12,269 nucleotides of DNA from JAWLDV01 sp046537975 (lineage in GTDB: Bacteria; Desulfobacterota; Desulfobulbia; Desulfobulbales; SURF-16): NCBI GenBank assembly GCA_046537975.1, contig JBKHJR010000073.1, positions 1-12,269 of the forward strand, in the 5' to 3' direction. The translations under genes were made by a program, and so were the position numbers. The notes under the pieces are model-generated. The model had not been told where the DNA came from, made no database searches, and was given only the letters and a program-made list of their open reading frames with translations. Shown here in pieces: positions 6,958-12,269 of this stretch; within the stretch, counting starts at the first letter, position 1, and every line of letters begins with the position of its first letter.

Positions 6958-8325
6958 TTAAGGCAAGTAAGTCAGGATGCTATTCTCAATCCAGTGCCGA
7001 TCCCACCATTCCACAGGGTCAACAAAGACCCCGTTTACCAGCATGCTGAAATGGAGATGATCCCCCCCGGCCATACCAGTAGTGTCGGTGGTGGCAATTT
7101 TTTCACCTTTTTCGACAGGATCTCCGGGATTGACATCCATATTACCCAGATGGGCGTAAAGGCTGAATAGACCGAGACCATGATCAATTATTATTGTCTT
7201 GCCGTATATTCCCAGATTATCTGCAAACTTAACCAGTCCGTGATTGGCCGCCTCTACATCGGCATTACTATGTGAGGCCAAATCAATGCCGAGATGAACC
7301 TGTTGATCTATTTCCTTGCCCTCATAGAAGTAAGTACGGCGATCGGCATATTTTGACATCCTCTGGCCCGGCATCCGCAGAAAACGCCCCTCCCAGTGCC
7401 GCTCATCAGAAGAATCGGCACATAATTCCATAATCTTTTCATTGTTTTTTTTCCGGATTGTCTCGTTGATATAGAGGAATTTTTCGATCTTATCCCCACT
7501 TACCTCTTTAAGATAGGAAGAGAACTCCGGGATTTTCCAGTCAAGAAAAGAATCGGTAATATTAATTCGGTCATGTTTTTCTCCTGTTTTCTTGAGAATA
7601 AGGCCGAATCTGGCTCTCCCCAAATTGCCCGCCCTGTCCCTGGCCTCCACCTGCAGATCCTGGATCTTCTCCGCATCATAGGGCAGCCCTATGAGGGCGA
7701 CATATTGCCCCTCTTTTCCGGGTAAAGGACTCCCCGGATGATTATAACCGTTCAGCATTACTCCATGGGATGAGGCATCTCCTTCCACGGAATAAATCAC
7801 GATTCCGGTCCCTCCCGGTTGGATATAACGGGAGGAATCGATCCGGCTCACCTTTGGCGGCTTGGTATCAACAGTAATAGGATATACTTTCCGGGTAAGG
7901 TTACCCCGAAAGAAATTCCATAAAGAAAAATCGCTGGCATCAATAATCAATTCAGCCGGACCATCCTTCAAACCAAGTTGCTCAGTATCCAGGACAATGG
8001 TGCTCTCCCATTTTTCTGTCCCTTTAGGGGGCAGGCTCTTCAGGCGCTCGAAGTCCTTTTCTTCGATAACTTTTTCCTGGTCCTTCTGACGTACCTTAAT
8101 TTTCACATGGCTGAGACCGCTTTTCTGGTCAGCCACTAATAATGTATATTCTTTTTTAAGACCGACCCGGTCAACTTCACCGGCAATGGTTACTGTAGGT
8201 TTTTCCCGCTCAAAGTATAGATAAAAGGCAATTGCCGCAGCTATCAGGACTATGATAATTACAGTAGCTAAGACAATGTTTTTACTAGGCAGTAATTTTC
8301 TGTTATATCTTCTTTTGGTAGTCAT
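6958..8325 (-). CDS. M23 family (LytM-type) metallopeptidase, membrane-anchored
   Basis: A 455-residue protein with a short basic cytoplasmic N-terminus, one membrane segment at about 17-38 (an uncleaved anchor with no signal-peptidase motif) and a long extracytoplasmic part. Residues 40-250 look all-beta, with Ig-like features such as DTKPPKVSRI at 153-162 and VEARDRAGNLG at 226-236. The C-terminal M23 domain (about 340-440) keeps every catalytic-site residue: zinc ligands H344 and D348 in HLGID, H392 in YAHLG, and HLH at 423-425. I therefore expect an active zinc endopeptidase cutting peptidoglycan cross-links in the periplasm rather than a degenerate EnvC/NlpD-like activator. No strong ribosome binding site is visible; a weak TGGAAA lies before the ATG. 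It heads the leftward M23-mutL-purC block and faces the flavoprotein gene across a regulated-looking divergent region. Confidence 0.93.
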   Translation of the reverse strand: MTTKRRYNRKLLPSKNIVLATVIIIVLIAAAIAFYLYFEREKPTVTIAGEVDRVGLKKEYTLLVADQKSGLSHVKIKVRQKDQEKVIEEKDFERLKSLPPKGTEKWESTIVLDTEQLGLKDGPAELIIDASDFSLWNFFRGNLTRKVYPITVDTKPPKVSRIDSSRYIQPGGTGIVIYSVEGDASSHGVMLNGYNHPGSPLPGKEGQYVALIGLPYDAEKIQDLQVEARDRAGNLGRARFGLILKKTGEKHDRINITDSFLDWKIPEFSSYLKEVSGDKIEKFLYINETIRKKNNEKIMELCADSSDERHWEGRFLRMPGQRMSKYADRRTYFYEGKEIDQQVHLGIDLASHSNADVEAANHGLVKFADNLGIYGKTIIIDHGLGLFSLYAHLGNMDVNPGDPVEKGEKIATTDTTGMAGGDHLHFSMLVNGVFVDPVEWWDRHWIENSILTYLP

Positions 8326-8355
8326 AATTTTTCCACGTATCAGGTTGAAAGTATT

Positions 8356-8427
8356 ATCAATGTTTTAATGGTCAGATCATTGATCTGCTATAATACCATT
8401 TCCAGATAATGACGCAATGACATTGAT
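8356..8427. repeat. Operator-like CATTGAT repeats and palindrome in the divergent region
   Basis: A perfect odd palindrome, CAGATCA-T-TGATCTG, covers 8373-8387 and overlaps the TG of the extended -10. Its core CATTGAT (8378-8384) recurs inverted as ATCAATG at 8356-8362 and again in direct orientation at 8421-8427. Spacings from the central copy are about 22 and 43 bp, close to two and four helical turns. This arrangement suits a dimeric repressor or activator binding several sites. The regulator is not identified. Confidence 0.45.
8386..8394 (+). promoter_or_regulatory. Extended -10 promoter upstream of the flavoprotein gene
   Basis: TGCTATAAT is a perfect extended -10 (TGn plus consensus TATAAT). 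No good -35 is present at 16-18 nt, which extended -10 promoters tolerate. The start would be near 8401, giving a leader of about 100 nt before 8504. The opposite strand offers TATTAT (8390-8395) with TTGCGT 16 nt upstream (8412-8417), a weaker promoter toward the M23 gene. The leader also contains a purine-rich stretch with AAGGCAGA repeated at 8431-8438 and 8445-8452. Confidence 0.5.
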
Positions 8428-8503
8428 CAGAAGGCAGAAAGCGGAAGGCAGAGGAAAATATACGAAACGAAAAATCTTATATCCCTTAATCTTGTAATAC
8501 AGT

Positions 8504-9535
8504 ATGCACTTTCAAACCATAATCATAGGCGGAGGACCCGCCGGTCTTGCCTGCGCCTCCGTTTTGGCAGATCAAGGGATAGACACCCTTCTTCTTGAGC
8601 GCCGGAACAGGATCGGCCCTAAAGTCTGCGCCGGCGGCATAACCTGGTCCGGAGCTTCTCAGTACATCGCTCATCATATAATCGAAAAACAATTTCAGAA
8701 GCAATATATAACTTCCAGTCTGCAAAAAGCTGTTATAAGTTCCAACGAACCCATTGTATCCACAGTTGACAGAGAAAAACTGGCCCAATGGATGGTCGGC
8801 AAAGCCCGGAATGCAGGGGCGCTGATCAAAACAGGGGAACAGGTAACAGAGATTGATGAAGAAAGGGTCAGAACCAAAACCCAAAGCTACAGATATGACT
8901 TCCTGGTCGGAGCGGATGGGGCAGCCTCCTTGGTCCGGAATTATCTCGGTCTGCCTGTAGCCAGAATAGGGGTAGGAATCCAGTATCATCTGCCCGAAAG
9001 TTTTCCGGACATGGTCTGGCATCTCGACCCGAAAATCTTTAAAACCGGTTACAGCTGGATATTTCCGCACCGGCACAAAACATCAATTGGGGCTTATGCC
9101 TGCCGCCAAGACATCAGGCCTGCCAGGCTCAAGGCCGGACTGCATCACTGGATGGACAGACAGGGCATAAACAGAAAGGGCCTTACACCTGAAGCGGCCC
9201 TGATAAATTTTGATTACCGGGGCTGGCGATTCGGCAGGCGTTTTCTGGTAGGCGACGCCGCAGGGCTTGCATCCGGGATTACCGGCGAGGGAATCTATTC
9301 CGCCATCCTTTCCGGGGAAGACGCCGCCCACTGCATAGCAGATCAGGACCGATCATCTCCGGAACTTTCCAAGCTTATAAAAAGACATAAGCTCCATACC
9401 GGACTGCTCAGCCTGATCGGCAGAAATCGACTGACCATGAAAACCATGCCGGAATTACTGATCATAGCTCTTAGGCTGGGCCTCCTGAATTATCAGGCCC
9501 TGGAACTTGGTTCACAACAGGATCAGAAATTATAA
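8504..9535 (+). CDS. FAD-dependent oxidoreductase, geranylgeranyl reductase family
   Basis: A 343-residue flavoprotein. It starts directly with the dinucleotide-binding strand: GxGxxG at 9-14 in IIIGGGPAGL, followed by LLLERR ending the second strand. Then come PKVCAGG at 39-45 (the conserved Cys42 loop typical of the family), VGADGA with D138-G139, the YSWIFP stretch at 183-188, and the FAD-ribityl motif FLVGDAAG at 247-254 followed by GITGEGIYSA. These fit the geranylgeranyl reductase family, which saturates isoprenoid double bonds in lipids, quinone tails or chlorophyll side chains. The protein is somewhat shorter than the roughly 380-400 residues I expect, with a short C-terminal region. 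The substrate here is unknown; a menaquinone or polyprenyl tail is a reasonable guess for a non-phototroph. No ribosome binding site is clear, but the start is fixed by the FAD motif. It converges on the PAS kinase with a 111-nt gap. Confidence 0.88.
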   Translation: MHFQTIIIGGGPAGLACASVLADQGIDTLLLERRNRIGPKVCAGGITWSGASQYIAHHIIEKQFQKQYITSSLQKAVISSNEPIVSTVDREKLAQWMVGKARNAGALIKTGEQVTEIDEERVRTKTQSYRYDFLVGADGAASLVRNYLGLPVARIGVGIQYHLPESFPDMVWHLDPKIFKTGYSWIFPHRHKTSIGAYACRQDIRPARLKAGLHHWMDRQGINRKGLTPEAALINFDYRGWRFGRRFLVGDAAGLASGITGEGIYSAILSGEDAAHCIADQDRSSPELSKLIKRHKLHTGLLSLIGRNRLTMKTMPELLIIALRLGLLNYQALELGSQQDQKL

Positions 9536-9646
9536 TGGGAATCAGGGCATTACACATCTCAGATACACATGCAGAGACTCTGTCCAAGACTGCCCCGATA
9601 TAATTTTTCAAAAACTCTCCCGACTCTGCCTTCAGGCCGTCATTTG

Positions 9647-10741
9647 CTAATCCATGTTCTTAAGGAACGTATTATGACGTACCGGCAGAATAACCCGAAA
9701 TGTGGTCCCTTTCCCCTCTTCGCTTTCCACTGTAAATGAACACCCCTTATGCTTTTCTATAATATCTTTAGTGATACTTAGCCCCAAACCGGTACCATGA
9801 TTTTTGGTGGTAAAAAACGGAGAAAAAATATTTTTTTTATCTTCTTCCGATATACCACAGCCGTTATCCCTGATCGCAACGGTTACCTGGCCGCCGGACA
9901 ATTCAGTCTCTACGGAGAGCCTGCCCTTCTCTGGTGTAGCTTCAATGGAATTGTTTATTATGTTCAAAAACACCTGCTTCAGTTTTTCTATGTCGCCCTC
10001 AATAAAAACAGGACCTCTGCATGTCCTGGCTGTGAGATCTATCGGTTTTTCCCTGCATTCATCTTCTATAAGCAACAAAACATTTTGCAAAAGATCTATA
10101 ATATCCACCTCTTGATAATTCAGAGATCGCTGTTGGTACATTTCTCTCAGTTCCAGGAGGAGATTCTCCAGCCTGTCAACCTCGTCAACTATCATGCCGA
10201 GTCTGGCATCGGCCTTTTCTATATCTTTTCCCTTGAGCAGCTGCCGTGAATAAGCTCCGATAAGCATAAGGGGTCTCTTGATCTCGTGGGTCGTTTCTGC
10301 CACAAAACGGCCGAGAGCGGCCAAACGTTCGGATTTGTGAATCTGGTCCTTAAGAGCCTTGGTTTCGGTAAGATCCCTTACAATTCCTGTAAAATAAAGT
10401 CTGCCCTCCAATTCAGCTACTGAAAAAGAAATCTCGGCAGGAAAAGTCTCACCGTCTTTTCGCACAATATCTATCTCATTAACATGATCGATCAGTTCAG
10501 GAACTCTCGTCCTGACATATCGTTCTACGGCCTTACGGTGGTTATTACTGCAAGCCGGTGCCATTATGGTGTCTAAATCGCGGCCCACAACTTCAGTGCG
10601 GCTGTAACCAAATATCTTTTCGGCGGCCCTGTTAAAGAAAATCACCTGATGATCTTCATCTATAGTGACAAAGGCATCATTTGTATTTTCAACGGCAATC
10701 TCCAGAATCTTATGGGTGTTTTTACTGCTTTCTCTTTGCAT
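9647..10741 (-). CDS. Cytoplasmic PAS-domain sensor histidine kinase
   Basis: A 364-residue soluble kinase without any membrane segment. The N-terminal PAS domain (about 10-130) contains NTNDAFVTIDEDHQVIFFNRAAEKIFGY and the PAC-type segment RKDGETFPAEIS at 94-105. HisKA follows with phosphoacceptor H152 in ETTHEIKRPLMLIG; the common HEIxNP is HEIKRP here. The HATPase domain shows N264 in the N box, DNGCG at 292-296 and GTGLGLS at 316-322, so it should be active. No response regulator is adjacent, making it an orphan. The ATG has no well-placed ribosome binding site, but an in-frame stop lies just two codons upstream, so no longer form is possible. A later start would remove only part of the leading helix. 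It is divergent from the cytochrome gene across a 483-nt non-coding region, which hints at, but does not prove, linked regulation. Confidence 0.93.
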   Translation of the reverse strand: MQRESSKNTHKILEIAVENTNDAFVTIDEDHQVIFFNRAAEKIFGYSRTEVVGRDLDTIMAPACSNNHRKAVERYVRTRVPELIDHVNEIDIVRKDGETFPAEISFSVAELEGRLYFTGIVRDLTETKALKDQIHKSERLAALGRFVAETTHEIKRPLMLIGAYSRQLLKGKDIEKADARLGMIVDEVDRLENLLLELREMYQQRSLNYQEVDIIDLLQNVLLLIEDECREKPIDLTARTCRGPVFIEGDIEKLKQVFLNIINNSIEATPEKGRLSVETELSGGQVTVAIRDNGCGISEEDKKNIFSPFFTTKNHGTGLGLSITKDIIEKHKGCSFTVESEEGKGTTFRVILPVRHNTFLKNMD

Positions 10742-10786
10742 CCTGTCTTATCATGTCTCTTTTTTAATTTTTCAGGCCAATCCCTC

Positions 10787-10821
10787 GTCTTTTTCTATAA
10801 AAAGACATGGCTGCCCGTAAA
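10787..10821 (-). promoter_or_regulatory. Candidate promoter and overlapping inverted repeat for the PAS kinase
   Basis: On the minus strand TTTACG (plus 10816-10821) and TATAGA (plus 10794-10799) are 16 nt apart, a plausible -35/-10 pair starting about 45 nt before the ATG. The -10 lies within a perfect 8-bp inverted repeat, GTCTTTTT (10787-10794) and AAAAAGAC (10799-10806), separated by CTAT. A protein bound to that repeat would cover the -10. The repeat is too AT-rich to be a convincing terminator. Confidence 0.35.
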
Positions 10822-10871
10822 AAGTTCCTGAAGAGCAGGTCAATAAACCTCAAATGAAACTTCTTTAAAAC

Positions 10872-10886
10872 AGCCGCCGGCCGGCT
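10872..10886. repeat. GC-rich palindromic hairpin in the 483-nt non-coding region
   Basis: AGCCG (10872-10876) pairs with CGGCT (10882-10886) around CCGGC. Within it GCCGGCCGGC (10876-10885) is a perfect 10-bp palindrome, a GC island in an AT-rich gap. It lies upstream of the cytochrome promoter and in the far upstream zone of the PAS kinase. It has no T run on either side. Its role is unknown. The remainder of 10742-10930 holds no gene I can support. Confidence 0.35.
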
Positions 10887-10930
10887 TAATCGAGGTTGTT
10901 AAATGCCCTCAGCCTTACCTGAATAAACCA

Positions 10931-10960
10931 TTGCTCCCACTAAAACCGTTATGGTATATA
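10931..10960 (+). promoter_or_regulatory. Candidate promoter for the cytochrome leader RNA
   Basis: TTGCTC (10931-10936) and TATATA (10955-10960) are 18 nt apart, and TGG directly precedes the -10, giving the extended form TGnTATATA. Transcription would start near 10967, about 258 nt before the cytochrome start codon and just ahead of the structured leader. Confidence 0.45.
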
Positions 10961-10966
10961 TTGATG

Positions 10967-11204
10967 ATCGAAAAGATATAAATTCTCAGGTTCAAAAACC
11001 TGATCGGTACCGGCAAGTGAGATTCCGTAAAAATCTCTTTTAAAGCACAAGTTGCCGGCACTTGGGCGGAACCGTTTGAAAAATTATTTTACGATATTGG
11101 AAAAGTGCCAACGGCTTAAGGTTAGACAATCCTTAACCAATGCTCTTTTCAGAAATTAGATGTTTCACACTTTACTCAGGTGGCTCATCCAAAAGCCACT
11201 TTTT
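10967..11204 (+). ncRNA. Structured leader RNA or small RNA upstream of the cytochrome gene
   Basis: The stretch is dense in inverted repeats. TCAGGTT (10986-10992) pairs with AACCTGA (10997-11003) around CAAA. CCGGCAA (11010-11016) pairs with TTGCCGG (11052-11058), enclosing the hairpin GAGATT/AATCTC (11019-11024 with 11032-11037). TTAAGG (11116-11121) pairs with CCTTAA (11131-11136). Competing pairings exist: CAAGTG (11014-11019) with CACTTG (11059-11064), and GGCACTT (11057-11063) with AAGTGCC (11103-11109). It ends in an intrinsic terminator. I checked by eye against GEMM-type c-di-GMP, cobalamin, T-box, Moco, TPP and fluoride signatures and saw no match. It is either a cis-acting attenuator or riboswitch for the cytochrome-tsaE genes or a free small RNA of about 240 nt. 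The exact 5' end is inferred from the promoter. Confidence 0.45.
11178..11204 (+). terminator. Intrinsic terminator just upstream of the cytochrome gene
   Basis: GTGGCT (11180-11185) and AGCCAC (11194-11199) form a perfect 6-bp stem around an 8-nt loop. Two more pairs are possible at the base: G11179-T11200 wobble and A11178-T11201. Five T residues follow at 11200-11204. It is oriented for rightward transcription and lies 10 nt before the GGAG ribosome binding site of the cytochrome gene. Transcription from the promoter at 10931-10960 must therefore pass it to reach the gene. Confidence 0.7.
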
Positions 11205-11224
11205 AACCAAAATCGGAGAAAAAT

Positions 11225-11512
11225 ATGACCGATAATGAAAAAATCCGCAAAAGCCCTTTATTGACCATTGCTTTTCTTGTCTTGTGCGGGGCTATTCTCT
11301 TTTTCCTATGGCGGGCTCCGGAAGAAACCACTGCCAAAATTCCGCATGATGAGAATCACGAACGTTTTTTCGCCATGGAGGAAAAGGAGGCGGAAAAACA
11401 TTGCGGCGAGTGCCACGGCGAAGATAAAATGGTTCCCTTCCCTGAAAACCATCCGCCTAAATACCGCTGCCTTTTCTGTCACAAACGAGTTCAGGAACCA
11501 CAAGCCAAATAA
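11225..11512 (+). CDS. Small membrane-anchored diheme c-type cytochrome
   Basis: A 95-residue protein with a basic N-terminus, one membrane segment at about 12-29, and a periplasmic tail of some 65 residues. The tail carries two covalent heme-attachment motifs, CGECH (60-64) and CLFCH (82-86). H41, H45, H59 and H76 are candidate distal ligands, so low-spin bis-His hemes are plausible. The spacing CxxCH-x11-H-x5-CxxCH resembles repeat units in multiheme cytochromes of the c3/c7 and NapB type, but the protein is too small to be any of those, and I cannot name the family. It would ferry electrons at the outer face of the inner membrane. The start is good: GGAG (11215-11218) lies 6 nt upstream. 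It is preceded by a terminator-bearing leader and followed by tsaE 51 nt later. It needs a cytochrome c maturation system, not seen here. Confidence 0.82.
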   Translation: MTDNEKIRKSPLLTIAFLVLCGAILFFLWRAPEETTAKIPHDENHERFFAMEEKEAEKHCGECHGEDKMVPFPENHPPKYRCLFCHKRVQEPQAK

Positions 11513-11563
11513 TTTTTTATTCCGAACCCCCAAAACCTGGAACTGATCTTAACGGACCGGACT

Positions 11564-12034
11564 TTGAAAATCGAACTATACAGCCTGGACAAGACCGGTG
11601 ATCTTGGCTGCCGGCTGGGACGAACTGCTCGGCCGGGGGACATCATCACCCTGGCCGGTGACCTGGGGGCCGGTAAGACTACCTTGACCCAGTTTATCGG
11701 CAGAGGTCTGGAGGTTCCGTCTTCATATTATATAACCAGCCCCACCTTCAATCTCCTGCAGGAGTATCCCGGCCGTCTTCCCTTTTACCATATTGACCTG
11801 TACCGCCTGACCACGGTAGATGAATTCGAGGATCTGGGTTTTGAAGAGTATATGTACGGAGAAGGACTTACAGTAATTGAATGGCCGGACCGCCTGGGAG
11901 GTCTCATGCCTGCCGACCGCCTGGAAATAGAATTAACCATAAAATCCGAAACCGCACGTTCCGCAGAACTCATCTGTCACGGCACATATCTGCTGCCCGA
12001 TCTCATCAGGGAGCTGGCAGAGCCGAAAGATTAA
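11564..12034 (+). CDS. tsaE: tRNA threonylcarbamoyladenosine biosynthesis ATPase TsaE
   Basis: TsaE is the small P-loop ATPase that assists TsaB/TsaD in making the t6A37 modification of ANN-decoding tRNAs in the cytoplasm. The 156-residue length is typical. Motifs: Walker A GDLGAGKTT at 32-40, the switch-like SPTF at 59-62, the HIDLYRL segment at 76-82, a DLGFEEY stretch near 90-96, and the late IEWPDR at 105-110. The start is a TTG at 11564. No in-frame ATG exists between it and the Walker motif, and the resulting N-terminus (KIELYS then a short helix) matches the family, so the TTG start is likely. Only a weak GGA-type ribosome binding site is present. It follows the cytochrome gene at 51 nt on the same strand and may be co-transcribed with it; the two have no obvious functional link. 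Confidence 0.95.
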   Translation: MKIELYSLDKTGDLGCRLGRTARPGDIITLAGDLGAGKTTLTQFIGRGLEVPSSYYITSPTFNLLQEYPGRLPFYHIDLYRLTTVDEFEDLGFEEYMYGEGLTVIEWPDRLGGLMPADRLEIELTIKSETARSAELICHGTYLLPDLIRELAEPKD

Positions 12035-12102
12035 AAAATTGCAAACCTGCCGGCAGCAAGAGCAAGTACTCAATCCGGAAAAATAAAACTATATAAATTA
12101 AT

Positions 12103-12131
12103 TTGCCAAAATAATCACAACGGGGTATATT
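12103..12131 (+). promoter_or_regulatory. Strong candidate sigma-70 promoter reading out of the window
   Basis: TTGCCA (12103-12108) and TATATT (12126-12131) each match consensus at 5 of 6 positions, with the ideal 17-nt spacer. It starts in the 235-nt gene-free end (12035-12269) and would produce a transcript from about 12138 for a gene beyond the right edge. The interval also has a CTGCCGGCAG palindrome at 12047-12056, right after tsaE. Confidence 0.5.
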
Positions 12132-12220
12132 CAAATATCGGTTCAAAGAATTTAAGAAAAAAATCTTTTTTTATAGTATCATAGAGTTCCCCTCGGTCAA
12201 GTTGTATCCGCATCTTCTTT

Positions 12221-12241
12221 TACCGTACTCAAAGTACGTTA
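12221..12241. repeat. Hairpin in the transcribed region after the right-edge promoter
   Basis: CGTACT (12224-12229) and AGTACG (12233-12238) form a perfect stem around CAA. Two further flanking pairs (T12221-A12241, A12222-T12240) lie beyond one mismatch. It would fall about 85 nt into the transcript from the promoter at 12103-12131. It has no adjacent T run, so it may be a leader hairpin or an operator. Confidence 0.35.
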
Positions 12242-12269
12242 TATGGCAATGTTTATAACTGAATAGTCC

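Noticed and set aside
9547..9597. GGGCA/TGCCC and CAGAGACTCTG repeats as a terminator between the flavoprotein and PAS kinase genes.
   Set aside because: The first stem is 5 bp around about 40 nt, and the second leaves a loop of one base unless its stem is shortened to 3 bp; both are too weak to call.
10807..10857. A 16-codon open frame starting ATG (MAARKKFLKSRSINLK) in the non-coding region, a possible leader peptide.
   Set aside because: It is too short to distinguish from chance, has no convincing ribosome binding site, and lies upstream of the promoter that would drive the cytochrome leader.
11063..11076. GGGCGGAACCG resembles the T-box antiterminator core (GGGTGGNACCGCG).
   Set aside because: It lies about 105 nt before the terminator instead of overlapping its 5' arm, lacks the final CG, and the downstream gene is a cytochrome, not an aminoacyl-tRNA synthetase or amino-acid gene.
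11097..11113. TTGGCAC on the minus strand, suggesting a sigma-54 -24 element.
   Set aside because: No TTGC-type -12 element lies at the required spacing.

Overview
The window reads as a bacterial chromosomal segment of moderate GC content with AT-rich intergenic gaps. A DUF3047 protein, a long hybrid sensor kinase with a cysteine-containing PAS insert, an endonuclease-type MutL, a geranylgeranyl-reductase-family flavoprotein and a small multiheme-type cytochrome together suggest an anaerobic Gram-negative of the Desulfobacterota (former Deltaproteobacteria). That placement is inference from gene content. No mobile element, CRISPR array, tRNA or rRNA is visible.

Layout. Positions 1-1048 (+) hold the 3' end of a charged coiled-coil gene, then a secreted DUF3047 protein 44 nt later. 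After a 280-nt AT-rich gap, 1329-4058 (+) encodes a membrane-bound hybrid histidine kinase (ectodomain, PAS, HisKA, HATPase, C-terminal receiver). It converges on a leftward block whose transcription order is an M23 metallopeptidase (8325-6958), mutL (6888-5044) and purC (4970-4095), with gaps of 69 and 73 nt. A 178-nt divergent region carrying an extended -10 element and a perfect palindrome separates this block from a rightward flavoprotein (8504-9535). That gene converges on a cytoplasmic PAS histidine kinase (10741-9647, minus). A 483-nt non-coding stretch then leads into a membrane-anchored diheme cytochrome (11225-11512) and tsaE (11564-12034). The last 235 nt hold no gene but a good promoter firing out of the window.

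The genes mix housekeeping roles (purine synthesis, mismatch repair, tRNA t6A modification, cell-wall remodelling) with two orphan sensor kinases that have no adjacent response regulator with a DNA-binding domain, and a small electron-transfer protein.

The most interesting part is the leader of the cytochrome gene. A promoter with an extended -10 (10931-10960) is followed by about 180 nt of nested inverted repeats. Then comes a clear intrinsic terminator (11178-11204), 20 nt before the start codon and just upstream of the ribosome binding site. Two short sequences occur once in the structured part and once in the terminator zone, as expected of mutually exclusive pairings. I match it to no riboswitch class I know. 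It could be a new attenuator or riboswitch, or an independent small RNA.
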